From an uncultured Novosphingobium sp. (GTDB lineage: Bacteria; Pseudomonadota; Alphaproteobacteria; Sphingomonadales; Sphingomonadaceae), in NCBI GenBank assembly GCA_946886075.1, contig CAMPHR010000015.1, positions 10,992-74,991 on the forward strand: a stretch of 64,000 nt of DNA, in the 5' to 3' direction. The notes under the pieces are model-generated. The model saw only the letters and a list, made by a program, of their open reading frames with translations. It made no database searches and was not told the origin of the DNA. Position numbers and translations under genes: made by a program. Positions 36,529 through 44,443 of the stretch are shown piece after piece; the first letter of the stretch is position 1, and the number at the start of each line of letters is the position of its first letter.

Positions 36529-37169
36529 GCCTTTCCTTCCATATCGTCCATCAGCGCGCGCAGGCGCGACAGGCGCACGTCCGGGCCATCCTCGACCCAG
36601 CCGTCGGCGGTTTCAAGGCGGACGCAGCCGCGATGCATGGCGGAATCAGCAACCAGCTTGAGCCCGATCGTCTCGCCGTCCAGCATCGCCACATCTTCAG
36701 GGTGCAGGTGCAGTGCGCTCTTGTCCTCATTATCCTCGATGAAGGCCGCGACCGTATCACAGCGCTGGACCAGCCGCTCGAGATCGATCTCCACTTCTCC
36801 GACAATCTGCTCGACCAGCCGGACGACCGTGGCCGACAACATGGTGGACAACATGCCACTGGGCGCGGGCGACAGATTTTCCAGCGCTTCGGCAAGGCGG
36901 GCGCGCGCTTCGGCATCGGCGGCGGCGGCATCGCCGACCACCCGGCATCCTTCATCGAAGCCAAGTGTGAAGGCCTCCATCCGCGCCTGCTCGATAATGT
37001 CCTCATCGGTCATGGCGGGCGCGATGTCATGCATCGCCCTGCCCGATCCGACTGGCCCGTCGGAATAGAGGCTGCGGAAGCTGCCGTTCTTCACCTGGCT
37101 CATGCCGCCCAGGGGGATGCTGGAGGCGTCCCGGCTGCTGCTTGCGTCCCAGACCTTAAACAAAGTCAT
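36525..37169 (-). CDS. fliH: Flagellar assembly protein FliH
   Basis: The 214-residue protein should bind and restrain FliI. It has an Ala/Glu-rich central helix (GDAAAADAEARARLAEALEN) and a C-terminal domain with LVEQIVGEVEIDLERLVQRC, similar to FliH/YscL. Its start overlaps the end of fliG by 14 bases and its stop overlaps fliI. Confidence 0.88.
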   Translation of the reverse strand: MTLFKVWDASSSRDASSIPLGGMSQVKNGSFRSLYSDGPVGSGRAMHDIAPAMTDEDIIEQARMEAFTLGFDEGCRVVGDAAAADAEARARLAEALENLSPAPSGMLSTMLSATVVRLVEQIVGEVEIDLERLVQRCDTVAAFIEDNEDKSALHLHPEDVAMLDGETIGLKLVADSAMHRGCVRLETADGWVEDGPDVRLSRLRALMDDMEGKA

Positions 37170-38172
37170 TCCCCTTGCCGCCCAGCATGATCGTACCTGC
37201 GTCGGCCATGCGGCGCGCGGTGGCGATGATGAGCTTTTGCGCCTCCATCACCTCGGCGAGGCGGATGGGGCCGCGTTCCTCGATCTCGTCGGCAATCGCC
37301 TGCGCCGCGCGGGCGGACATGGCGCCGAAGATCTTGCCCTTGAGCATCTCGTTCGCGCCCTTCAGCGCCACGACCAACACGCTGCTGTCGATGGTGCGCA
37401 TCAGTGTGCCCATATTCTTGTCATCCATGTCGATCAGGTTATCGAACACGAACATCTCTTCTTCGATGGTCTGCGCGATCATCTTGTCGCGCTTGGCCAC
37501 CGCCTTCATGATCCGCTGCTCATTTTCCTTGCGGACATTGTTCATGATGGCGGCCGCTTCGATCGTGCCACCGCGCTGGGATGCTGCGCCCTGCTTCTTC
37601 GCGGTCGATCCGCGCAACAGCAGTTGTTCCAGGTCATCAAGCGCTTCGTTCGACACCAGGCCGAGCGTTGCGATGCGATAAACGATCTCTTCCTGATATT
37701 CGGCCGGAAGCAGTTGCAGCACATCGGCGGCTACTGGCGCTTCCAGATGGGCAAGGACGATCGCCATGATCTGCGGATGCTCCGCCTCGATCAGCGACGC
37801 CACTTCCTTGGCGTCCATCCATTTCAGCATTTCCAGTTGGGTGGAGCGGGTCGGCGGCGTGATGCGCGCCAGGATGGTTTCCGCGCGTTCCTCGCCCAGC
37901 GCCTTGGTCATCGCACCGCGGATGTGGCGGGTCGCGCCATAGCCGATGGTGGTGCGCTTCTTCGCCTTGGTGACGAAATGGTCGAGCGCTTCATTCACTT
38001 CCTCGACCGCCACGTCAGCGACATCATACATCGCGTAGCCGAGCTGGCGGACTTCGTCGGGTTCCAGGCGCGAGAGGATTTGCGCGGCCTCATCCTCGTC
38101 GAAGAGCATCAGCAGGACGGCAGCGGCGGCGCTGCCCTTGATGATGGCAGGAGCTTCAGCGGCCTCAGCCAT
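37156..38172 (-). CDS. fliG: Flagellar motor switch protein FliG
   Basis: The 338-residue torque-generating rotor protein has AAVLLMLFDEDEAAQILSRL at the N-terminus, the EHPQ motif in LIEAEHPQIMAIVLAHLEAP, and the charged torque helix near the C-terminus (SARAAQAIADEIEERGPIRL). It overlaps fliF by eight bases. Confidence 0.96.
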   Translation of the reverse strand: MAEAAEAPAIIKGSAAAAVLLMLFDEDEAAQILSRLEPDEVRQLGYAMYDVADVAVEEVNEALDHFVTKAKKRTTIGYGATRHIRGAMTKALGEERAETILARITPPTRSTQLEMLKWMDAKEVASLIEAEHPQIMAIVLAHLEAPVAADVLQLLPAEYQEEIVYRIATLGLVSNEALDDLEQLLLRGSTAKKQGAASQRGGTIEAAAIMNNVRKENEQRIMKAVAKRDKMIAQTIEEEMFVFDNLIDMDDKNMGTLMRTIDSSVLVVALKGANEMLKGKIFGAMSARAAQAIADEIEERGPIRLAEVMEAQKLIIATARRMADAGTIMLGGKGNDFV

Positions 38173-39901
38173 TGTCCTTCTTCCCTTCCTTCAGGAGGTC
38201 GCGGACGACAAGGGCGGCGCGATCGGGATCCTGCTTCACGAAGTTGCGGATGAGGTCGGCGCGCTGCGCATAGTCATAGGTGGAGGAGATCATGTCGAGC
38301 GTGACCGCTTTGCTGCCGTCAGGCGCAATTGCGGACTGCTTAGTGATCTCGGACGAGATTTCACGGCCGATCTTCTGGCCATTGGCGGCCATGTCGGCGG
38401 CTGCGGCTTCCTGTGCGGCGGCGCGGCGCTTCAGCAGCGGGCGGCCGATGCCAAAGATGACGAGCAGCGCGACAGCGAGCGCGGAGAGGTTGCGCACCAG
38501 CGGAGAGACCCAGTCGGCTTCGTACCAGGGGGCTTTGACTTCTTCGGCCTTGACGAAGCTGCGCGAGGAGAGCGCGACCACGTCGCCACGCTGCTGATCG
38601 AAGCCAACCGCGCCCTTCACCAGCGCTTCAAGGGCGGCGATTTCCTGTGCCGAGCGGGGCTTACCGTCAGCGCCATTATCCAGCGCGACGGCGACGGACA
38701 GACGCTTCACCGTGCCGATGGCGTCCTTGGTCACGGACACTTCGCGGCCGAGCTCGAAGCTGCGGTTGAAGGTTTCCTCGGTCTTCATCGGCGCGCTGGG
38801 CGGGGTTGCGGGCTGGTTGGCCTGCGTACCTTGGCTGACGGCCTGACCGTTGGGGTTGGTCTGGGTCACGGTCGGGTTGACCGGCGCCTGGTTGCTGAGC
38901 GCGCCGGGCACGCCGCTTGCCTCGCCGCCAGCACCCTGACCGCGCGGGTCGGATGCCCAGGTGCCCTGCTCTGTGCGAAGGCGGGCTTCGTCCTGCGGGA
39001 AGGTTTCGCGTGTCGCCTGACGCTCGGCGAAATTGAGTTCGGCGCGGACCTCGGTCGAAAATTTGCCGTCGCCCAGGATCGGGGTCAGCAGCGCGATTAC
39101 GGACTGGCGATAGCGATCCTCGATCTTGCTCTGCACCGCCAGCTGACGGTCGTCGGCGGCATTGCCGTCATTATTGCTGAGCAGGCGGCCATTCTGATCC
39201 ACCAGCGAAATCTGGTCGGGGCTGAGTTCCGGCACCGAAGACGCGACGAGGTGAACGATCGCGCTCACCTGCGCATCGGTCAGCGTGCGGCCGGACGCCA
39301 AACGCAGCATGATCGATGCCGACGGCTTGGCCCGTTCACGCAGGAAGACGCTGGGCGGTTCGACGGCGAGGTGGACCTTCGCGCTCTCGACGCTGTCGAT
39401 CGCCTCGATCGTGCGGGCAAGGTCCATTTCGCGGGCCGAACGGAGCTTTTCGCCCTCGACGGCGCGGCTGGCGCCCATTGGCAGGCTGTCGATCATGCTG
39501 TTGCCGTCGGGCGCGCTCTTGGGCAGGCCCTGCGCGGCGAGCATCATCTTCGCCTTGAAATAATCATCCTCGGCGACGGTCATCGCACCGGAGTTGTCGA
39601 AGTCATAAGCCAGGCCATTCTGGTCCAGCACCTGCGCCACGGCCGACTTGTCGGCATCGGGCAGGCCACGGAACAGGTCGCGCTGCGGCGGTTCGCGCAG
39701 CGCCAGCCAGGCAGCGCCAGCCGTAGCGACGACGCCCAGCAGGCCGAGCAGCGGAAGGCTCTTCGCCACCGCGGGCTGCTTGATGAAGCCGGTGAAGCGC
39801 GCCTTCAGCGCATCGGCGCCCTTCGCGCCACCGAAACCGGCGGAGCTGGTGGCGGGGAGAGCGGCAGCGCCGCCATCGAGGGTGAGTGCGTTCTCGCTCA
39901 T
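38165..39901 (-). CDS. fliF: Flagellar MS-ring protein FliF
   Basis: The 578-residue protein has two membrane segments (SLPLLGLLGVVATAGAAWLA near residue 55; LVRNLSALAVALLVIFGIGR near 470) flanking the ring-building domains. SYDYAQRADLIRNFVKQDP-like sequence near the C-terminus should bind FliG. It forms the MS ring in the inner membrane. The gap to fliE is 3 bases. Confidence 0.96.
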   Translation of the reverse strand: MSENALTLDGGAAALPATSSAGFGGAKGADALKARFTGFIKQPAVAKSLPLLGLLGVVATAGAAWLALREPPQRDLFRGLPDADKSAVAQVLDQNGLAYDFDNSGAMTVAEDDYFKAKMMLAAQGLPKSAPDGNSMIDSLPMGASRAVEGEKLRSAREMDLARTIEAIDSVESAKVHLAVEPPSVFLRERAKPSASIMLRLASGRTLTDAQVSAIVHLVASSVPELSPDQISLVDQNGRLLSNNDGNAADDRQLAVQSKIEDRYRQSVIALLTPILGDGKFSTEVRAELNFAERQATRETFPQDEARLRTEQGTWASDPRGQGAGGEASGVPGALSNQAPVNPTVTQTNPNGQAVSQGTQANQPATPPSAPMKTEETFNRSFELGREVSVTKDAIGTVKRLSVAVALDNGADGKPRSAQEIAALEALVKGAVGFDQQRGDVVALSSRSFVKAEEVKAPWYEADWVSPLVRNLSALAVALLVIFGIGRPLLKRRAAAQEAAAADMAANGQKIGREISSEITKQSAIAPDGSKAVTLDMISSTYDYAQRADLIRNFVKQDPDRAALVVRDLLKEGKKDNG

Positions 39902-39904
39902 GGT

Positions 39905-40264
39905 TTATACCGGCATGCTCATGATGTCCTTGTAGGCGGACAGGAGTTTGTTGCGGACCTGAAGGGTCGCCTCGAAGCTGACCGATGCCTGCTGCTTAGC
40001 CAGCATGACGGCGGCGATGTCGGTCGTTTCGCCCCGTTCGAAGGCGGAGGCCGCCTCGCCTGCCTGGCTTTGCAGGCCGTTGACCTGCTGAAGCGCGGAG
40101 TTGAGCGCTTCGGTGAAGCCGCCGGGCTTGGTGCCCTCGGCCCCGCCGACACCTGCGCCACCGCCGACCGTACCCGTCTGGGCGACGTCGCGCAGGGCGG
40201 CGTTCTTCTGGAGGATGGCGTTGCGGATCGCCATCACGCTGTCAGTCGGGGAAATGCTGGTCAT
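39905..40264 (-). CDS. fliE: Flagellar hook-basal body adaptor FliE
   Basis: The 119-residue protein has the FliE C-terminal block DIAAVMLAKQQASVSFEATL followed by QVRNKLLSAYKDIMSMPV. A Gly-rich stretch (VGGGAGVGGAEG) near residue 33 is unusual but not disruptive. FliE links the MS ring to the rod. It starts 12 bases after the activator gene. Confidence 0.95.
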   Translation of the reverse strand: MTSISPTDSVMAIRNAILQKNAALRDVAQTGTVGGGAGVGGAEGTKPGGFTEALNSALQQVNGLQSQAGEAASAFERGETTDIAAVMLAKQQASVSFEATLQVRNKLLSAYKDIMSMPV

Positions 40265-40276
40265 GCCCTACCTCCC

Positions 40277-41518
40277 TCAAGCCGCTGCAAGTTCGCGCAT
40301 CTCGGCAAGCCGATAGCGCAGAGTGCGTTCTGAAATGCCGAGCTTCGCGGCGGCGGCGGCGCGGTGGCCGCCCGTCTCTCGCAGCGCGGCGCTGATGGCG
40401 TCCAGCTTGGACTGGCGAGCAACGTCGCGCAGGCTGATCGTCCCGGCGGGCGCAGGCTGATCATCGACGACGCGCAGCTTCGGCGCTCCTGCGATGTGCA
40501 GGTCTTCGGCCTCGATCCGGTCGCCTTCGCGCAGCACGATGGCGCGTTGGAGGACGTTGCCGAGTTCACGGGCATTGCCGGGCCAGGCATGAGCGGCGAG
40601 CTTGTCCAGCGCAGCGGCGGTCGGCCAGACGAAATCCTGATGGCGCAACAGCATGGCGGCGGCGATGGCAGTCACATCGCCAACGCGCTCGGCAAGCGGG
40701 CGCAGCTCCAGCGGCATGACGTTGAGGCGCCAGTAGAGGTCTTCGCGGAAGCGCCCGGCGGCGACTTCGGCGGCGAGGTCGCGGTTGCAGGCAGCGATGA
40801 TGCGGACATTGACCGGCACCGGATGGGTCGCGCCGACGGGGAGGACTTCGCCTTCCTGCAGCGCGCGGAGCAGCTTCGCCTGAAGCGCGAGCGGCAGTTC
40901 GGCGATCTCGTCCAGGAACAGCGTTCCGCCGTCAGCGGCGAGGAACAGGCCGTCCGATGCATTGGCTGCGCCCGTAAAGCTTCCCTTCTTGTGGCCAAAC
41001 AGCATCGCTTCCATCATCGTTTCGGGAAGCGCGGCGCAATTGACGGCGATGAAATCGCGTGAGGTGCGGCCTGACTGTGCGTGGAGGAAGCGGGCCATGC
41101 CCTCCTTGCCGGTGCCGGTGTCACCCTGGATCAGCACAGTGGCGTCGCTGCGGGCTACACGGCCTGCGAGCGTCATCAGGCGGGTGCTGGCACTATCACC
41201 CACAGCCGGAACGCTCGCCGGGCGGGCCAGCTCAGCGATCAGGGCGAAGGCGAAGCTCATATCCTCGATGCCGAAAGCCACGCGGGCAGGCAGGCCATTG
41301 GCGGCAGGCACCAGCGATGGCACGCCGTCGATCAGGTTGATCAGAATGTCGCGGTGGGTGGCGTGGCCGATCTCCGTCGCCAGCAGCACGCGGCGCTCAT
41401 CACGCTCACGCGGGCTCTGCGCATCGACGATGCGTACCATGTAAAAGGCATTTTCCAGCCAGTGCTGCAAACCCGGTACAAGCGCGCAGACACCTCGGCT
41501 CACGTCAAGCGATGACAT
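40277..41518 (-). CDS. Sigma-54-dependent flagellar activator, FlbD/FleQ-like
   Basis: The 413-residue protein has a ~100-residue N-terminal domain with no recognisable phospho-Asp pocket. The AAA+ domain carries Walker A GDTGTGKE at 132-139, the sigma-54 loop written GSFTGA (179-184, usually GAFTGA) and Walker B GGTLFLDEI. A Fis-type helix-turn-helix lies at the C-terminus (HRAAAAAKLGISERTLRYRL). The ATG at 41518 has GGGA five bases upstream. It heads the fliE operon and should drive the sigma-54 promoters in this island. Confidence 0.9.
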   Translation of the reverse strand: MSSLDVSRGVCALVPGLQHWLENAFYMVRIVDAQSPRERDERRVLLATEIGHATHRDILINLIDGVPSLVPAANGLPARVAFGIEDMSFAFALIAELARPASVPAVGDSASTRLMTLAGRVARSDATVLIQGDTGTGKEGMARFLHAQSGRTSRDFIAVNCAALPETMMEAMLFGHKKGSFTGAANASDGLFLAADGGTLFLDEIAELPLALQAKLLRALQEGEVLPVGATHPVPVNVRIIAACNRDLAAEVAAGRFREDLYWRLNVMPLELRPLAERVGDVTAIAAAMLLRHQDFVWPTAAALDKLAAHAWPGNARELGNVLQRAIVLREGDRIEAEDLHIAGAPKLRVVDDQPAPAGTISLRDVARQSKLDAISAALRETGGHRAAAAAKLGISERTLRYRLAEMRELAAA

Positions 41519-41615
41519 GACAGTCCCATCCATTTTTGGCTGGCTTGTGCCCCGCACGCCCCAACCCCCTTCGATGCTCTAAAAATGCCGTCGCATGGTT
41601 ATCATCTGGTTAATG

Positions 41616-41664
41616 CGGCAATTACCTTGCCGGTCGGCGGCAATTTTCTTCCGTTTTGCCGCCG
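41616..41664. promoter_or_regulatory. Two palindromes CGGCAA...TTGCCG between activator and flagellin
   Basis: CGGCAATTACCTTGCCG (41616-41632) is a palindrome with a 5-base centre. A second (41635-41664) has CGGCGGCAA and TTGCCGCCG arms with a 12-base centre. The same half-site occurs upstream of flgB. They are candidate sites for the FlbD-like activator. Confidence 0.55.
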
Positions 41665-41754
41665 CTTCAGGGCGGCTTCTATATGAGGCGCGCGCGTACA
41701 AGCCGCAGATTCGCGCGCTTTTTGAACTTTTCTCAAAAAAAATGCGCTCGGCCC

Positions 41755-41781
41755 TAAAAGCTTTTTTCGCGCCGCCGTTAT
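41755..41781 (+). promoter_or_regulatory. Sigma-28 promoter of flagellin
   Basis: TAAA (41755-41758), 15 bases, GCCGTTAT (41774-41781): six of eight -10 bases match GCCGATAA. The leader to the flagellin ATG is ~57 bases. The 326-bp activator-flagellin gap otherwise holds the palindromes but no gene. Confidence 0.88.
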
Positions 41782-41844
41782 CCCCTTTCGAGGCCGCAAG
41801 CAGCCTGATGGCAGCGACCTGATAGGACATAGAAAGGGAATATC

Positions 41845-42681
41845 ATGACTGTTATCGGAACCAACACTTCTGCTCTGCGCGCCGCCAATGCTTCGGCTCT
41901 CGCAGGCAAATCGCTGAGCACCGCCATGGAGCGTCTGTCGAGCGGCAAGCGCATCAACAGCGCGAAGGACGACGCAGCAGGCCTCGCGATCAGTTCGCAG
42001 ATGACCTCGCAGATCAAGGGCATGACCCAGGGCATTCGCAACGCCAATGACGGCATCTCGCTGGCTCAGACGGCGGAAGGCGCTCTCGGCGAAGTCACCA
42101 ACATGCTGCAGCGCATTCGCGAACTGGCTGTCCAGTCGAAGTCAGAAACCTATTCTGATACCGACCGCGACAACTTGAACGCTGAAGTGACTGCGCTGAA
42201 AACCCAGATCACCAATGTTCTCACCACTACTGAATTCAATGGCGTTCGAATTTTCAATAGCGTTGCGGCTGGTACGGCTGGCTATACGGCTCAGGACCCC
42301 GACGTCACCATTCAGGCAGGCGCAAACGCCAGCGACACTGTCAAGATTAGCTTTACCGCTTTGGCGGACCTGCCCACTGCGACATCCGTAGACACGGCCG
42401 CTCTCGCAGCGACAGCAATGAGCAACATCGACACCGCGCTGACAGCGGTCGCAACAACCCGCGCTTCGCTCGGTGCCGCTCAGAACCAGCTGGAATCGAC
42501 GGTTAACAGCCTGACCAACAACATCACCAACCTGTCTGACGCCAAGAGCCGCATCGAAGACGCCGACTTCTCGGCCGAAACGACCGCCCTCGCCAAGGCG
42601 CAGATCCTGAACCAGGCTTCGACGGCGATGCTCGCTCAGGCGAACCAGAGCCAGCAGAATGTCCTGAAGCTGATCCAGTAA
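41845..42681 (+). CDS. fliC: Flagellin
   Basis: The 278-residue protein has the conserved N-terminal D0/D1 helices (NTSALRAANASALAGKSLST, MERLSSGKRINSAKDDAAGL) and C-terminal helices (FSAETTALAKAQILNQASTA, ending QQNVLKLIQ). The middle is only ~100 residues, so the variable outer D2/D3 domains are mostly absent and the filament should be thin. AAAGGGA precedes the ATG. It has its own sigma-28 promoter and a downstream hairpin; it is a single-gene unit. Confidence 0.97.
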   Translation: MTVIGTNTSALRAANASALAGKSLSTAMERLSSGKRINSAKDDAAGLAISSQMTSQIKGMTQGIRNANDGISLAQTAEGALGEVTNMLQRIRELAVQSKSETYSDTDRDNLNAEVTALKTQITNVLTTTEFNGVRIFNSVAAGTAGYTAQDPDVTIQAGANASDTVKISFTALADLPTATSVDTAALAATAMSNIDTALTAVATTRASLGAAQNQLESTVNSLTNNITNLSDAKSRIEDADFSAETTALAKAQILNQASTAMLAQANQSQQNVLKLIQ

Positions 42682-42807
42682 TCTGGACAAGCGACCTCGA
42701 ATTGACAGGCGGGGTATTGGTCACCTGACAGCCAGTCATGGGAACCCGGCGCATCAACAGTCCCCACCGCGCCGGGCAACCACCTTCGATCGAACGGCCA
42801 GCATATC

Positions 42808-42837
42808 GAAGCCTCCGTCCCCCCGGGCGGAGGCTTC
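42808..42837 (+). terminator. Hairpin after flagellin
   Basis: GAAGCCTCCG (42808-42817) pairs perfectly with CGGAGGCTTC (42828-42837). A T-run is missing, so it may work as a terminator or as a 3' stabilising stem of the flagellin mRNA. The rest of 42682-42895 shows no gene. Confidence 0.55.
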
Positions 42838-42895
42838 ACCGCATTTCGGGCTGCCAAGGCTTGCATTATGCGATCATGCGCCCATCATTACGGCC

Positions 42896-44380
42896 ATGAT
42901 GAATATCGACCGCCGCGCGCTGATCGGCGCATCAGGCGCTGCCCTCCTCCTCCCCGGAACCGCGCTTGCCCAGCAAGCAGGGGAGCGCTTTTCCTGGGAC
43001 ATGGTGATCGCCCGCGCCCGGAGCCTTGCGCGGCAGCCCTACCGGGAGACCCCGCATCATCCCGGCGCCCGAAAGGTCGATTATGACGCCCTCTACAAGG
43101 CGCGCTTTCGCGAGGACCGGACGATCTGGGGCAAGCTTCCCGGCGATACGGGCGTGCAGCTTTTCCCTTTGAGTGCGTCGGCCGAACAGCCGGTCGAGAT
43201 CGCGCTGGTGGAAAATGGCCGCGCGACGCCGCTGCGCTATGATCCCGACATGTTCGACGCGCCTGCCGATAACGCCGTGCGACAGCTGGGGCCGAACGCA
43301 GGCTATGCGGGCTTTCGCGTCATGAACGCAGCGCGCGACGGCGACTGGCTGTCTTTCCTGGGGGCAAGCTATTTCCGTTCGCCCGGCGCGACCAAGCAAT
43401 TCGGCCTGTCCGCCCGCGCCATCGCGATCAACACAAGCATACAGGGCAAGGAGGAATTCCCCCGCTTCACCCATTTCTGGCTGGAGCGCACGGGGCCGAG
43501 CAGCCTTACCATCTACGCCCTGCTGGACGGCGCATCGATCACCGGCGCCTATCGCTTCATGACCGAACGAACGGCGCAGGGCGTGCGGCAGGATGTCGAT
43601 GCAGCGCTGTGCGCGCGCCGCCCCATCGCGGAGCTGGGCCTGATGCCGATGACCAGCATGTTCTGGTATGATCAGGCGAGCCGCGCGTCGCGCACCGACT
43701 GGCGGCCGGAGATTCATGATTCCGATGTGCTGGCGATCGGCAGCACGGACGGCACGACCCATGCGCGTCCGCTCATCAATCCCACCGCACCGCGTGTCGA
43801 TGCCTTTGCCGAGCGCAATCCCAAGGGTTTCGGCTTGATACAGCGCGACCGCAATTTCGACCATTATCAGGATGATGGCGTCTTCTATGAGCGCCGCCCT
43901 TCACTCTGGGCGTCGCCGCGGAGGCCATTCGGCGCGGGGCAGGTACGGCTCTACGAATTTCCCACGACCAGCGAATATGTCGATAATGTCTGCGCCTATT
44001 GGACACCTGCAGCAGCCGTTCGCGCGGGCAGCCGGATCGACGCCAGCTATCGGCTCGACTGGTCATCGGCAGGAGGGCCAGCGAAGAACATCGCGGTGCT
44101 CGACAATGTGTGGACGGGTCAGTCGGGTGAAGCTGGCGTGGACCGGCTGATCCTGGATTTCTCGGGCGTCGCTAAGGATGCGCGGCCGGACATCTGGGTC
44201 GATATGGCTGGCGCTGCGCTTGTCAGGAAGGGGGGATACCCTGTCCTGCATCAGCCTGGCCTGTTTCGTGTCGCACTCGACCTGCGCCGTGAAGGCGGCA
44301 AGGCGGCCGATATCCGAGTCCAGCTTCGCTCGAACAATGCGGCGTTGAGCGAATATGTGCATTATCCGCTGGGCGCTTGA
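42896..44380 (+). CDS. opgG: Periplasmic glucan biosynthesis protein OpgG/OpgD family
   Basis: The 494-residue protein has a twin-arginine-type signal (IDRRALIGASGAALLLPGTA) and the MdoG domain: YDALYKARFREDRTIW, GASYFRSPGATKQFGLSARA and LIQRDRNFDHYQDDGVFYER. It should shape osmoregulated periplasmic glucans. The Tat-like signal is closer to OpgD than to E. coli OpgG. opgH follows after 63 bases. Confidence 0.9.
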   Translation: MMNIDRRALIGASGAALLLPGTALAQQAGERFSWDMVIARARSLARQPYRETPHHPGARKVDYDALYKARFREDRTIWGKLPGDTGVQLFPLSASAEQPVEIALVENGRATPLRYDPDMFDAPADNAVRQLGPNAGYAGFRVMNAARDGDWLSFLGASYFRSPGATKQFGLSARAIAINTSIQGKEEFPRFTHFWLERTGPSSLTIYALLDGASITGAYRFMTERTAQGVRQDVDAALCARRPIAELGLMPMTSMFWYDQASRASRTDWRPEIHDSDVLAIGSTDGTTHARPLINPTAPRVDAFAERNPKGFGLIQRDRNFDHYQDDGVFYERRPSLWASPRRPFGAGQVRLYEFPTTSEYVDNVCAYWTPAAAVRAGSRIDASYRLDWSSAGGPAKNIAVLDNVWTGQSGEAGVDRLILDFSGVAKDARPDIWVDMAGAALVRKGGYPVLHQPGLFRVALDLRREGGKAADIRVQLRSNNAALSEYVHYPLGA

Positions 44381-44443
44381 GGGAACCGGCGGTGACCGGG
44401 CGCTTTGTTGCGTCCGTTGAAATTGTGAAACGGACTGAATGAG

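Noticed and set aside
35416..37068. A 550-codon open frame on the plus strand
   Set aside because: It is antisense to fliI and fliH; no ribosome binding site or domain supports it.
38138..40333. A 731-codon open frame on the plus strand
   Set aside because: It is antisense to fliF and fliE and is explained by codon bias of those genes.
41535..41560. Possible sigma-54 promoter GGGGCACAAGCCAGCC before the flagellar activator
   Set aside because: Aligned on GGCAC, the GG-to-GC spacing is 9 bases rather than 10, and the -12 half does not read TTGC.
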